From the NCBI GenBank assembly GCA_033557675.1, contig JAWQRM010000319.1, positions 1 to 24,266 on the forward strand: a DNA stretch of 24,266 nt. Direction: 5' to 3'. Below the pieces are notes generated by a model, which saw only the letters and a list, made by a program, of their open reading frames with translations, searched no databases and had not been told where the DNA came from. Origin of the DNA: Coptodactyla brooksi (lineage: Eukaryota; Arthropoda; Insecta; Coleoptera; Scarabaeidae). This document shows positions 1-9,700 of the stretch, in pieces. Position 1 is the first letter of the stretch. Each line of letters starts with the position of its first letter. The position numbers and the translations under genes were made by a program.

Positions 1-35
<35 letters not shown>
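1..35. repeat. (TA)n microsatellite at the window edge
   Basis: Pure alternating TA from the first base to about position 35. It probably continues outside the window. Confidence 0.97.
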
Positions 36-39
<4 letters not shown>

Positions 40-966
40 TACGTTTTCTTGTGTGTTTTTATATAATTTTTTGTTTAGCCGAATTTAAACTCAAAACTAT
101 GCAGTCATAATTTGGATTATATGATTTAGAAAATATGAGAAAACCTTACGTAATTGTTCATTGTTTATTTGGAAGATATTTGAATTAATTATTAGTTTAG
201 TGTCAATATTCCATTAAACAGTAAGAAAAGCGTAAACACCAAATGTTTTATTTACAAAAAAATACATAGAATACCACGAAATTAAATAATTTGTGAAATT
301 AATTTAAGTAATAAGATTTTAATTATATAAATCAAGGTTCGTGATAAGAAACAATTCTCCAATGTACTAACTGAATTATAGACTCCGTTTCTATCATTAG
401 TAGAGTGCTCTCTACGTTTCTTCTCCAAAAGGGGGTAATATTTCATTATGATTTATAACCAGTTAAAATATATTTCAGGGAAAGAGAGTATTCACTTCTG
501 AATAATAAACTACATTTCAGGAAAACACAACACAAGGCTCAATTTAGTCTGTATAACTGTATAAATTGCAGTGAGCTGCGACTAGTTATAACTCGTGGGT
601 AATAAATTACTTACTGCGGTTAGTAATGAATGGCGTTATGTATTAAAACAACCAATTGTAATGAACGTATTATATAATAGGAGTAGAAAACCCTCGCAGT
701 CTGCTTACAGGAAAGAAAGTAGAAAGGTTTGATATTAATAAAATGTATAACAACAGTTATAATGTGTCGTAGGTATTTTACTAAATCAACTAGAAGAACT
801 TTTGTAAAGTTTTAAAACTATAAATCTAAACATGTTTTTAAACTTAAATAACTATAGTGCAAGGTTTAAGTTTAAAAACTATAAACCTTGTAAATCTAAT
901 AAAAATTCATTCTTTCGCGGGTATTAATTGTTGATTTTAATGAAATTTAGCAAAGTGTTCGTTTTC
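36..966. other. Unannotated AT-rich stretch
   Basis: I see no gene, no recognisable transposase fragment and no tRNA-like fold. One small imperfection in the monotony is a 9-bp-arm inverted repeat (CAAGGTTTA at 860-868 and TAAACCTTG at 882-890). All reading frames are closed by frequent stops. Confidence 0.6.
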
Positions 967-1270
967 TGCGTGACGTAAAAACCTTTGAAGGGATTTATAA
1001 GGGTTAGAAACTAGGGGTAGAAGGTGCATTTTTGCCTATGTCGAAAAATTTTAGGTATTAGTATTCCTTTCTAAACATCTCTATCGATGTTCCATGGAGT
1101 AAATTATCCTTGTTTTCATTGAATAATAGAATTGATATAAGTTATATAAATAAATATTTATTTGTAATGAGTTTAAAAGCAATAAACAGAAAAAAGTATT
1201 AAATATCCCGAATATTGGTTTCTGTATTACTAATTTCACAAATATCACATGTTGGCTTCTCACTCGAAAA
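967..1270 (+). repeat. Left inverted repeat of the pogo-like element
   Basis: It aligns to the reverse complement of about 2705-3034. Shared blocks include TGCGTGACGTAAAAACCTTT, GGATTTATAAGGGTTAGAAA, TCGAAAAATTTTA, AATTATCCTT and AATATTCGGGATATTTA (the last read on the minus strand). Its inner part overlaps the 3' end of the transposase reading frame, which is unusual. Confidence 0.85.
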
Positions 1271-2335
1271 ACCAACATCCACTGGATTTTCAAATTGTTC
1301 TGGTTTCTCCTCTATATTTCCACTTGCAAACTATGCATGATTAAAAACATTGATAAATCGAGGAGAGGACAGTTACAGATTACAATTTTAAAATATTATC
1401 CCGCTGATGTAAATTGACGTCATATTGGTAAAGAATAACTTAATTAGAGAATTTTCTACTAAAATTTTTCCATACTCTAAAGCCACATACGTCAAGAGGC
1501 TGTATTTAATCTGTTGTTCCTGCAGGTATAGGCAAATCTTTAAAATTAGTATCTCATAGAGCTACTTCGCTAATAATGTTAGTACAGTGACCACTCCAAG
1601 GATCCAATAATAGTAATGACTTGGATTCAGTATTTGGAAAATATACATTTTGTAGCCAATTCCTCATGTGTTCTGAAGTTAGCTTTCCAGCCTTTGATAC
1701 CAAAAAGAATCCATTATCTGCTTTGAACATTGTATTTGCTATCCTCAGTTCAAAGGTGCCAGAGGTTTCTTTTAACCCAATTAAAAGTGGAGAAAGAAGT
1801 TTCCCATCCCATCACTTAAAATTCTTCCTGAATGGAATTCCGAGTTAAAACCACTGAAAATTCTTTAACTAAATTGTTACGTCGTCGACATTTTCAATTT
1901 GTTTTTTAGATACACATTTTGTTATTTTTCTGCTCACCAACCTATTTGCTGTTTGAAAGCGTTGCACCCAGCTATGAGATGCTTTGAACTGTTGAGGAGA
2001 CAAATTCTTTTCATTTCTAGCTTGTATAGCCCATCGGCAGATATCGATGTTATGTAGTGGTAATTTCTTATGTATGGCGGCTCTCGCTTTAATAACAAAT
2101 TCTATAACTTCTGCCAATTTTTCTCGGTATATCACTTTTTCCTCAACTATGTTATCGAAACTTGTCCAGTGATTTACTGCCGCCAATTTATAATCGTAAT
2201 CGATGTCATCCTTCAATGGACAATGATCTTTTGCTAAAATTTCGTTTGTTTCCTCGTTTCTTCAATAATATTTTGACCGTCATTAATTGTGGTTGATGTG
2301 TCAAAGTTTAACACAGTCTCGTCACCCATTTGCAT
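1199..2335 (-). pseudogene. Pogo/Tigger-like transposase pseudogene
   Basis: This would have cut and pasted the surrounding element. The minus strand has a possible start at 2335. An open 115-codon segment at 1869-2216 contains a CENP-B/Tc5-type DNA-binding region, with motif SHSWVQRFQTANRLVSRKIT. Directly after it, at about 1440-1860, comes the catalytic half: KLLSPLLIGLKETSGTFELR, then LTSEHMRNWLQN, then the second acidic motif LLLLDPWSGHC, then IPAGTTD and IQPLDV carrying the last acidic residue. The C-terminal tail near 1199-1330 reads PEQFENPVDVGF and PTCDICE. The segment that should hold the first catalytic aspartate is missing, by deletion just after the DNA-binding region. At least one frameshift (near 1385) and several in-frame stops break the rest. 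Non-functional. The family call rests on motif order and remembered family resemblance. Confidence 0.85.
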
Positions 2336-2496
2336 ATTATAATCGTAACACTAAATCTTCGGGAATATTCGTAAAACTAAAAATGCTTAGTAGCAAGTTT
2401 AGAACGTTAAGTCAATTGATTAGAACTATTGTTTCTGTCTGTTACTTTGAAACTGAAATCTGTCAAGTAGCCACCACATGTACACATACTAGACGG

Positions 2497-2695
2497 ACAA
2501 GTTAAATTTAACATGGATCGTAGTTGTATAATGTTACGGTGAATTCGTGCCAATTTTTTTTTAGAAACGACTGAAATAACCCTACACTTTGTAAGGACTC
2601 GGTTACTGATACATACAATAATACTAGTTGGTGTACGACGAACGAGTTAAATTTAACATAGGCTGTAATCGTATAATGGTACGCTGAACTTTTGC
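2497..2695. repeat. Two subterminal direct repeats of about 54 bp
   Basis: Copies at 2497-2550 and 2642-2695 share the layout AC(A/G)AGTTAAATTTAACAT, then TAAT or TAGT spacing, GTATAATG, TACG and TGAA. Each carries the perfect 12-bp palindrome GTTAAATTTAAC. They lie inside the pogo-like element, between the right inverted repeat and the presumed transposase start. That position suits transposase binding sites or promoter elements, though this is inferred from position only. Confidence 0.75.
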
Positions 2696-2704
2696 ATCAC
2701 ATGT

Positions 2705-3034
2705 CGAATGAAAATAACATTTTACAAAAAGAAATTAAACTAGTAATATAGGGTTCAATATTCGGGATATTTAACCAATTTTTCTGTCTGTTGCTTTCAA
2801 GCTCATACTAAAAATATTTATTTATATATACTATGTATATCTATTTTATTATTTAAAGTATATAAGGATAATTCACTCCATGCAATATAAATAGAGAGAT
2901 TCTTAAAAATGAATACTAGTTAATATTTAAAATTTTTCGATAACAGTTTTCTTTTTCGAGATATTTGCGAAAATATACTTTCTACCCCTAATTTCTAACC
3001 CTTATAAATCCCTCCAAAGGTTTTTACGTCACGC
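2705..3034 (-). repeat. Right inverted repeat of the pogo-like element
   Basis: Reverse-complement partner of 967-1270. The outer 80 bases match best and the inner part is more diverged, with several indels. It lies upstream of the transposase start, so it would hold any transposase promoter. Confidence 0.85.
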
Positions 3035-3315
3035 AAAAAAATAAAAATTGTCAACACCCAAGAAAAAATTATTTTTTATTACGGTAGTTAACCCCAAGCA
3101 TCCCTAAATGTCATAAATGTCTTATTTTATCACAAACACCTTATTGTGTAACTGAATTACAGTTTTTCTTCAAAGTATTTTTTAAATATCTAGAAAATAC
3201 AGTTACTACAGTTTTATCAGTTATTTTTACGGAAAGAGCGCATATAATATTCCCCGTAACTTCGCAAAGGGTGGTCCGCCCAAATAGATATGGAAATTTT
3301 TAAATTCTTCCTAAA

Positions 3316-3338
3316 AATAGGGGTAGTTTACCCCTATT
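3316..3338. repeat. Perfect palindrome, 10-bp arms
   Basis: AATAGGGGTA and its exact reverse complement TACCCCTATT are separated by GTT. No poly-T run follows and no gene is adjacent, so it is more likely transposon debris than a terminator. Confidence 0.85.
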
Positions 3339-3363
3339 AATCTTCTGGTATATATGCGTTTAC

Positions 3364-3435
3364 CACTTTTCGATATCAGTTTTCATTTTCAAAATACAAA
3401 TGAATAAATACTTTTTCCCTCAATTTGCAATCCCT
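3364..3435 (-). repeat. Diverged second copy of the pogo-like terminal-repeat sequence
   Basis: TTTTCGATATCAGTTTTC followed by AAATACTTTTTCCCT and CAATCCC parallels the right inverted repeat at about 2936-3000 (TTTTCGATAACAGTTTTC, then ATACTTTCTACCCCT and CTAACCC), in the same orientation about 425 bp further on. It may be the end of a related, older element next to or nested with the first. Confidence 0.45.
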
Positions 3436-5547
3436 GTCACTCGCCCTAGGGGCTTTTTAGGGCACGTATAAAAAATACGTAAACCTTATTTTTGTCCATT
3501 CTATCGCAGTATTAAATTGCATCGAAATCGGTGAGTGACAGTTGTGACACTTCCCTTGTTAGTTAAAAGTGACAGCTATATAACTGAGAATTAGAAAATG
3601 GCCAATTTTCATTGTTCGGGTCAAACGTATATGAGCTGACCCACTCATATAGGTTTTGTGTGTTGAGTGTTAATTAAGTAGGTACTAGAAACGTTTACTT
3701 TAAAGTGAGTTGGTAGCGCTGTTTTATGTTTGATACGTTCTAGTTGTTTACTTTATACCGCATTTCAGCTCGTGTTTTGTTTCCATAATCTATAGAGTCG
3801 AGGTCAGTGTAAGTGTTGTTTGGATGTTAATTATACATAATGGTTATGAACAGAACAGGATGGTCCAAAATTGGGTGGTCCACCTTTCTAAATATGCTTG
3901 TATAAGTTTCATTTGCCATCTAGTAAATCAATGTGGCGCTGCATAAAAAACAAGCATTATGATTATAACTACATTATATCATTACCTTATTATATCAATA
4001 ATTACAAGACCAATCGTGATTCAAGGAAAAATAGTCGTCGAAAACGCAATTTACCAAGACTTTTCTGAATAATACGCATTCATCAATATTATACCCAGTC
4101 AAGCCCTCACATGCTATTTATTTTTTTACGGGTTCTTTTCTGAGCTGTTTTTCTTTGAATTTCTTTAGAATTTTTTCTTGTGCCACTCCTATTGAAAATT
4201 CACGGTGAAAGCTTTGTAAACATCATTGCCCATTTTACGATTGAAAATGGTGAACACATTTTGCGCGCACTTGGTAACTTAGATATCTAAAAATTTAAGT
4301 ATTGCCTATAATTTTATTACATTATTTATTTGTGATAATGTCAAAGTACAATTCATCAAACGTTTGGCAAAGAAAATCGTAATCAGGTCAGGAAAGGACA
4401 TGTGAAAACGATTAGCAGTAAAGATTATTTCCATCCATTATCTACTTTGTAAAATTATTGTTATATATATTATATTGTTAAATGTGTTATATCACATTTT
4501 CTTTCTAGGTTCTGCCCATAATTTATTGATACTAAAGTGGATCTTTGGTAAAAGAATAGCTTGTTTGATTATAAGCTTAAAGTGTTGTTGTATAAGAATA
4601 ATTTCCAAGAAAGCTCATCTTCACTACTTGATTTTGAAATTTTAGAAACATTAGGTGCTAATGAGTTTTTATATATGCAATTCATAATACAAAGATTACA
4701 CACAAGCTTACTAAATATTTTAAATAAAAGTTTGCGTTTCATCTACTCCATAATAATGAGATAATAACATTATAATGTGATTCGCAAGTATCAACACAAT
4801 AAACTATTTCAAATAATTCCAGTAATGTATCGCAGTTGCTTCCACTTAATAGTGCAACTATTTCGACAAATGGCATATGTCTGATAATAAGTATAAAAAT
4901 ATCTCCCGACATTTCTTAAATCGCGTGTGCTTTGTGTATTCTGCATACACAATGGGTCATTGAAGATAGTATATCTGGTAATGCCGCTTAGGTTCAAGTT
5001 TATTTTGGAAGCGCTTAGCCAATCATAAGCTATTAATTATTTACGGAAACGAATGTACATCGCCAAATTGCAGAATAGTAACAAATTTGAAGACAGACTT
5101 TATCATTGTTCAGCAGTTAATTGCAGCAGTTTTGGACATACTTTGAGACAAAATGAAAATGTTTGTACCAATCCAAGTACACTAGGTACATTAGTCTGGT
5201 TAAATAACAATGATCTTAAGTGTAAAGATATGGTTTTACTTTTTTTTAAACCAAAGGTACTGACTCAACCTCGGACATCTGATATAAAAAAAAGAAGCAC
5301 CTCTTTTTAATAACTTTATCGAGAATATGCCAAAAAAAATAACAACTTTCAGCCTATTTTGTGCTGAATTGATGTAAGTCCTTAAATCCTTAATGATTTG
5401 CATGAAAATATTCCTTTATTTTAGATATTTCAAACGAGGTACAACATTCTGTAGTATTGTGTATGATATTTTGAAACTCAACCTACTGCTGCTAATCTCC
5501 GTAGGAAAAATGTGATTGGAAATTTCCAATATTAGCCCGAACTGCAA

Positions 5548-5565
5548 CTTTTCGGACACCCAGTA
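5548..5565 (-). repeat. Isolated transposon-like terminus
   Basis: On the minus strand the sequence TACTGGGTGTCCGAAAAG has the form of Tc1/mariner-type ends common in insects. No inverted partner was found within the window, so this would be a solo end of a truncated element whose body lies to the left. Confidence 0.35.
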
Positions 5566-5968
5566 TAAATAACATTGTATAATCATACATTTTGATTCAT
5601 ACACTTTGTCGCTATAATTTTTGAAAGAATCAGAATTGTGATAATTTCGCTTTTTCTTGCAGAAGATTACATTTAGTTATAATAACGTTGCATTTAGTGA
5701 AGAAGGTAGAAATATTTGCCCGATTAACTCTGGTAGATAAGTCAGTTTTTATAGTGCTGCATAAATCCATACCACTACCTCCTTCCTGCATGGAATATGC
5801 TAATACAGTTATTTTTTATAAAATCATATATAAGCTTTCTAGCGCCATTCCTGCATAATCCATACAACATCTTGCTCGTCAGTCAAGTCAAATAGTTACG
5901 TAATATAATTTCTTCGTCCTTTATGTAAGTTTCCATTACAGTTGTTATGTTTATGTAGTTCACAATTG

Positions 5969-6065
5969 CCTCGTTTTGGGGTTTAAATGTATTCAAACAT
6001 TTAAACCCCAAAACGAGGTTTTGGGGTTCAAATGTATTGTTTTGGGCTTTAAATGTATTTAAACA
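5969..6065. repeat. Perfect hairpin with 22-bp arms, followed by two more copies of the arm motif
   Basis: The arm at 5969-5990 begins CCTCGTTTTGGGGTTTAAAT. Its exact reverse complement occupies 5997-6018, and the loop is ATTCAA. Two further imperfect copies of TTTTGGGGTTYAAATGTATT follow at about 6019-6042 and 6043-6062. No gene lies alongside. Confidence 0.95.
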
Positions 6066-6190
6066 TAAGTGACACGAAATACAGAAAATAAAACCATAAA
6101 ATCAGAGAAAACCATTTATACGTTATTGCCATCGACAAATAGCAAATATAGCTTTTCAACACTAAAATGTCCTTATCAAGTTTTAACGAG

Positions 6191-6337
6191 AAACTTGCTG
6201 TTGCTTATGACTATTTCCTTCTTTGTACTTATTATTAGTACATAGTATAGTTGGGAACCACTACTCTAAAATAACCTTTCAACAAAAAACTTGCTGTTGC
6301 TTATGACTATTTCCTTGTATGTACATATTATTAGTAC
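6191..6337. repeat. Two direct copies of a 51-bp sequence
   Basis: The copies at 6191-6242 and 6287-6337 both read AAACTTGCTGTTGCTTATGA, then CTATTTCCTT and TATTATTAGTAC. They differ at a few positions. The second copy ends exactly where the long duplicated block (copy A) begins. Confidence 0.85.
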
Positions 6338-8895
6338 CAGCTGGGATCTTCTCGTCCCAATATTGCAAATCAATGTGTAGGTGCCGTCTCCAATGTACTA
6401 GAAACTTTTGTAGAAAATAGTAAATATGTCTAAGAAGGCAAAGAACAATAAAATTTAAACTGAAATATTTGTGTTAGAATAACAACCATTAATTTAATAC
6501 CGATAATATAATGTTACACAACAGTTATTAGATAATTCAGTTTTAATAAATAGTTTGAAAACGTAATATTTACTTTATCAAGTTTACTTTATAAACAAAC
6601 TAAAATAAATAAATCATTTACTTTATAAACACAAATTTAATTACTAATAATTAGTTTTAGGAAAAATAGTATGGTATATAGTTCCCTTTTCTTTTAAAGC
6701 AATCCACTATCAAGGACTTAGTAGCCGTCACTTTTTTAGAAGTTACTCCAAAATAAACTTAATCTTTAATGGGCGCTTTCTAATACATAAACAAAAAGAT
6801 TTACCCAAAATCAAGTGTCTTCATTTGACTACATTTTTCACTATTTTAGAAGGAATATTACTTAGTATAATTTATTCACTAAACTTACTTCGTTGAATGT
6901 AATACAATGTTGAATAAATAAGCGATTATCACCTAAAAAGTCATATCTATGGAACTATATACACAATCCGGACATAGTGGTGTATGTTGAGTAAAAAGTC
7001 CATAGTCTTCTGATTGCAAGTGTGAACGTAAAGAAAATGTAAACTTGTTCTTTCTACCAGAAAAATCTGCGGTTGTGGCAGTATATTAAGAAATAAACGC
7101 CGAATGTAATAGTTGTTGCATTTGAGTAGTTTTAGAGCTATAAGCCTCCAAACGTAGAAGCCAATTATTTTTGAGGCCATAGTAACACTTGATCCAAGTT
7201 CAGACTTTTTATCTCTGACAAACTGTCCTCTGTGAAACCCAAGACAGAAGAAGAAATTGTTTCTAGAAGAACAATGTTAGTGTTTCTATATAACCAAATT
7301 CGAACAGTTTGGAAACAAAGTATGTTTGACACACAAATTGAATAATTTGGTTAAGAACTAAACTATATAATTAATTTTCTTTACCATTGCAGAGTTGATA
7401 GTCAAAACTTTTAATTAATTTTGGGGAAAATGACATTAAAAATATAAAATCGCACATTGGAGTAATGAATTCCACTTGTCCCCGTCAAGCTAGATTGAGA
7501 GATCTGCCAAATTAGTGGCAATTCACATCACGTGATAACGGCGAATGATAGCTACACTGCTCCACTATAAAATATATCGCATCGCCTTGAAATGTTAATA
7601 GTTGTTAACCAATAGACCAAAGCTGAAAAATATCTAATATTTTCTAATTTATGTATTGTAATATGTAATATAAAGTGTATGTAATATAAAGTGGTTTATA
7701 TTATGTATTTACAATATTTAACATAAACCACTTTAAAAGTTTATTCACAAATTGTTACTGAGGTATCCAGCTTTCATATTAAAACTATAAAGCAATTTAA
7801 ACACAGACATTTAGATGGTAACAGGTGTAAGGTTTAAGTAGGTACTGCGATCGGGTTGGCTCAAATGACTTTACCTCTGTTACCATAACGATAGAAAGCT
7901 CGTGGGTGATAAGGACACTCCACATTACTATCGTGCGTCTGGTGGGGCGTTTCCAGTGAAAATTGCGACCAATTCGAGTACCAATAATGCTCTAAAATTT
8001 CATGGCTTGCTCGGGAGTTAAAATTTACGCGACGTAACCTTCAGTTGCTTAATGCAGCTTCTCGGAAATGCCCTAGTTCAAAACTTCGTCGCCTCTCGGA
8101 ATTTCCGTCCAAGCTTCTACAACGCAGAAATAGGAAAAGCTAAAATAGCAGCAAGTTATGTATTTATTTAATATCACAGGTCGCCGTCTTGTATACGGAA
8201 AGTGATAAATTCTAGCCATGGGCAGAGTCCTCACGATAAAACTATTATACACCCTCGATATACAACAATTAAATTGTTTTTCTCTTTAGATTCCTTTGTT
8301 GGTCGACTACATCACTCCGATATGTGATTCTGTATTTCTAATGTCATGATCCTCCAATTTAAGTAAAATTTTTGACTATTGTGTTATCAATTCTGTAATG
8401 GTAATGAAAATTAAAGTTATTATAATGTAGCCCTTAACTATATTATTCAACTTATACGGCAGAGTTTATTTCTAGGCTGCTTAAACTTTGTTATTTAGAA
8501 ATACTGACGTTGTTTTCTTAGAAGCAGCAATATATACAGGGTGTTTCGCACAAGAACCGACACAGAGCAAAAGCAAAGCTAAAATATGATGATTTAACCC
8601 AACTTACCTTTATACCAAGTTGGACCCCTGAGGAGTTAAATTAAATTCCCCATAAAATAGAATAATAATTTATTAAATCCGCCCACAGGATAAAAAATTC
8701 TGTTGCAATATCCCTAATCAACCCTTTAAAATTTTATAACTGACCTCTATTTACAAAAAGATGCCCTTAGTCCATAGGAACGTCTACCAAATTTGGTTTT
8801 TGTAAGTTGAAGTATTATTGAGATATTAATTATTTATGAAATTTTTAACCTCACTTTGAAGGGCTATAATTTCTCAGGGGTACAATTTGGTATAG
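6338..8895. repeat. Long duplicated block, copy A
   Basis: From CAGCTGGGATCTTCTCGTCC onward this sequence is collinear with 19903-22705 at high identity. Over 6947-7180 against 20513-20746 I count about 15 mismatches in 234 aligned bases and no gaps. The block holds no recognisable gene. A 77-codon minus-strand open frame at 6947-7180 is kept in both copies, but most differences change the amino acid, so coding is unlikely. The right end runs into the MITE. The central piece at about 7655-7735 is not shared with copy C. The block could be a dispersed repeat family or a segmental duplication. Confidence 0.9.
7668..7735. repeat. Short direct and inverted repeats private to copy A
   Basis: GTAATATAAAGTG occurs twice in a row (from about 7668). 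AAAGTGGTTTAT is then matched by its reverse complement ATAAACCACTTT some 30 bases later, giving a stem with 12 or more base pairs. Copy C of the block has unrelated sequence at this place. Confidence 0.7.
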
Positions 8896-8976
8896 AGGTA
8901 GGTTGGGTTAAATCATCGTATTTTAGCTTTCCTTGCATGCTCTTGTTCTGTGTCGGTTCTTATGCGAATCACCCTG
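8537..8976. mobile_element. MITE of about 440 bp with inverted repeats of about 110 bp
   Basis: The left end CAGGGTGTTTCGCACAAGAA is matched on the minus strand by CAGGGTGATTCGCATAAGAA at the right end. Both continue through ACCGACACAGA, AAGCTAAAATA, GATGATTTAACCCAAC and ACCCCTGAG. TA flanks both ends (8535-8536 and 8977-8978), which fits a Tc1/mariner-type insertion. There is no coding capacity. A second, right-truncated copy sits at 22350-22705 at the same relative place in duplicated block C. Confidence 0.92.
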
Positions 8977-8978
8977 TA

Positions 8979-9250
8979 TAGTTAGTACAACAACCTTTTT
9001 TGTTAGGCGGTTAATGTTAATTACAAGCGTTTTACTTACGACAGTTTTAAACCAATTTTCTGCTACAATGTCTTGTATCCTATAACTCGTAAGTAATGGG
9101 TTGACAGCTTGAACTTCCTGGTAACTAATAGAAGCAGTCAACCTTGAATTATTACTTCAACCTTGCAATGGTAAGGCACATTTTTATTGTGAATAAAATA
9201 CATTTCTATTTTTCGATATAGGAATAAAGATATAGGAATAAACGAAAAAA
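8979..9250. other. Short interval with an unexplained minus-strand open frame
   Basis: The minus strand from about 9141 leftward is open (for example LLTSYRIQDIVAENWF) until it runs into the MITE. It has no motif I recognise, and its 3' part is MITE sequence. It could be an exon fragment or chance. Confidence 0.2.
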
Positions 9251-9260
9251 GTGTATGCAG

Positions 9261-9523
9261 TTTATAATAAAATTAGCATGCTTTGGAATGGGATGTCGGG
9301 GACATTCTCTGTGGTGCGGCGTATTCAACAATGGACTGATTCAGCTGGATATCAATTCGGGATTCTAGGTCCCTGGCAATTTTCACGCGCCAGCTCTTAC
9401 AATGGAGCAACTCCAAAATTAGACTTCCCTTATTCGAGGTCAGGCGAGATAAATTTGTTGGATATCAGTGGAAGTGAGATAGGTCTCATCGGAGCAAATG
9501 GATTGGAAAGTATGTACACAGGA
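9261..9523 (+). CDS. Candidate internal exon of an unidentified host gene
   Basis: This piece is visibly less AT-rich than its surroundings. It stays open in one plus-strand frame for about 100 codons including flanks, with a natural-looking residue mix (motifs WTDSAGYQFGILGPWQF and EINLLDISGSEIGLIG). It is preceded by a possible acceptor, GTATGCAG ending at 9260, and followed by a consensus donor, GTAAGT, from 9524 that leaves a complete codon. I do not recognise the protein and see no transposase motif. No companion exon was found in the window. Alternatives are a captured gene fragment or a chance open frame. Confidence 0.35.
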
Positions 9524-9700
9524 GTAAGTTGGTCTCTGTCTGCTTTAATATGATGGCGTTGGGGTCAAAGAATGCACAAAATAAAAATATATGAAAATAT
9601 ATAGGTATCCAAATAAAAAGTAACACGCTGAAGTTTCATATTAAGGAATAACGCAAAAATGATTTTGAATTATTACAGCTTACTTGTTAGACGAACTTAC

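Larger units (their letters stand above)
967..3034 (-). mobile_element. Decayed pogo/Tigger-like DNA transposon with long inverted repeats
   Basis: The outermost matching bases are TGCGTGACGTAAAAACC at 967 and its reverse complement ending at 3034. The two ends stay alignable inward for about 300 bp, with substitutions and small indels. Between them on the minus strand lies a broken transposase of the pogo/Tigger kind, with a CENP-B-like helix-turn-helix region followed by a DDE catalytic region. Size and layout fit a roughly 2.1 kb autonomous element that has since decayed. I could not identify a clean TA target-site duplication, and the true outer ends may lie somewhat beyond these coordinates. 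Confidence 0.85.
3035..5547. other. Gene-free stretch apart from the short repeats listed
   Basis: Besides the palindrome at 3316 and the terminal-repeat-like block at 3364, I see nothing I can name. Short open frames of 60-85 codons occur at 4561-4764 and 5053-5310 on the plus strand, and at 4809-4997 on the minus strand. Their composition looks random, and none has a recognisable motif or a paired splice-site context. Confidence 0.5.

Noticed and set aside
1081..1293. A 70-codon minus-strand open frame in the left inverted repeat
   Set aside because: A different minus-strand frame over the same bases gives the pogo-like C-terminal tail (PEQFENPVDVGF, PTCDICE).
1621..1848. A 75-codon plus-strand open frame
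   Set aside because: The opposite strand reads the pogo-like catalytic region with clear motifs.
3316..3338. GC-rich palindrome considered as a transcription terminator or regulatory operator
   Set aside because: The surrounding DNA is eukaryotic and gene-free, with no T-run and no neighbouring transcript. It is reported only as a palindrome.
6947..7180. A 77-codon minus-strand open frame conserved in both block copies (also 20513-20746)
   Set aside because: I counted 15 base differences over the frame, and 11 of them change an amino acid. Both frames stayed open because the DNA was duplicated, not because of selection. The residue mix shows no domain.
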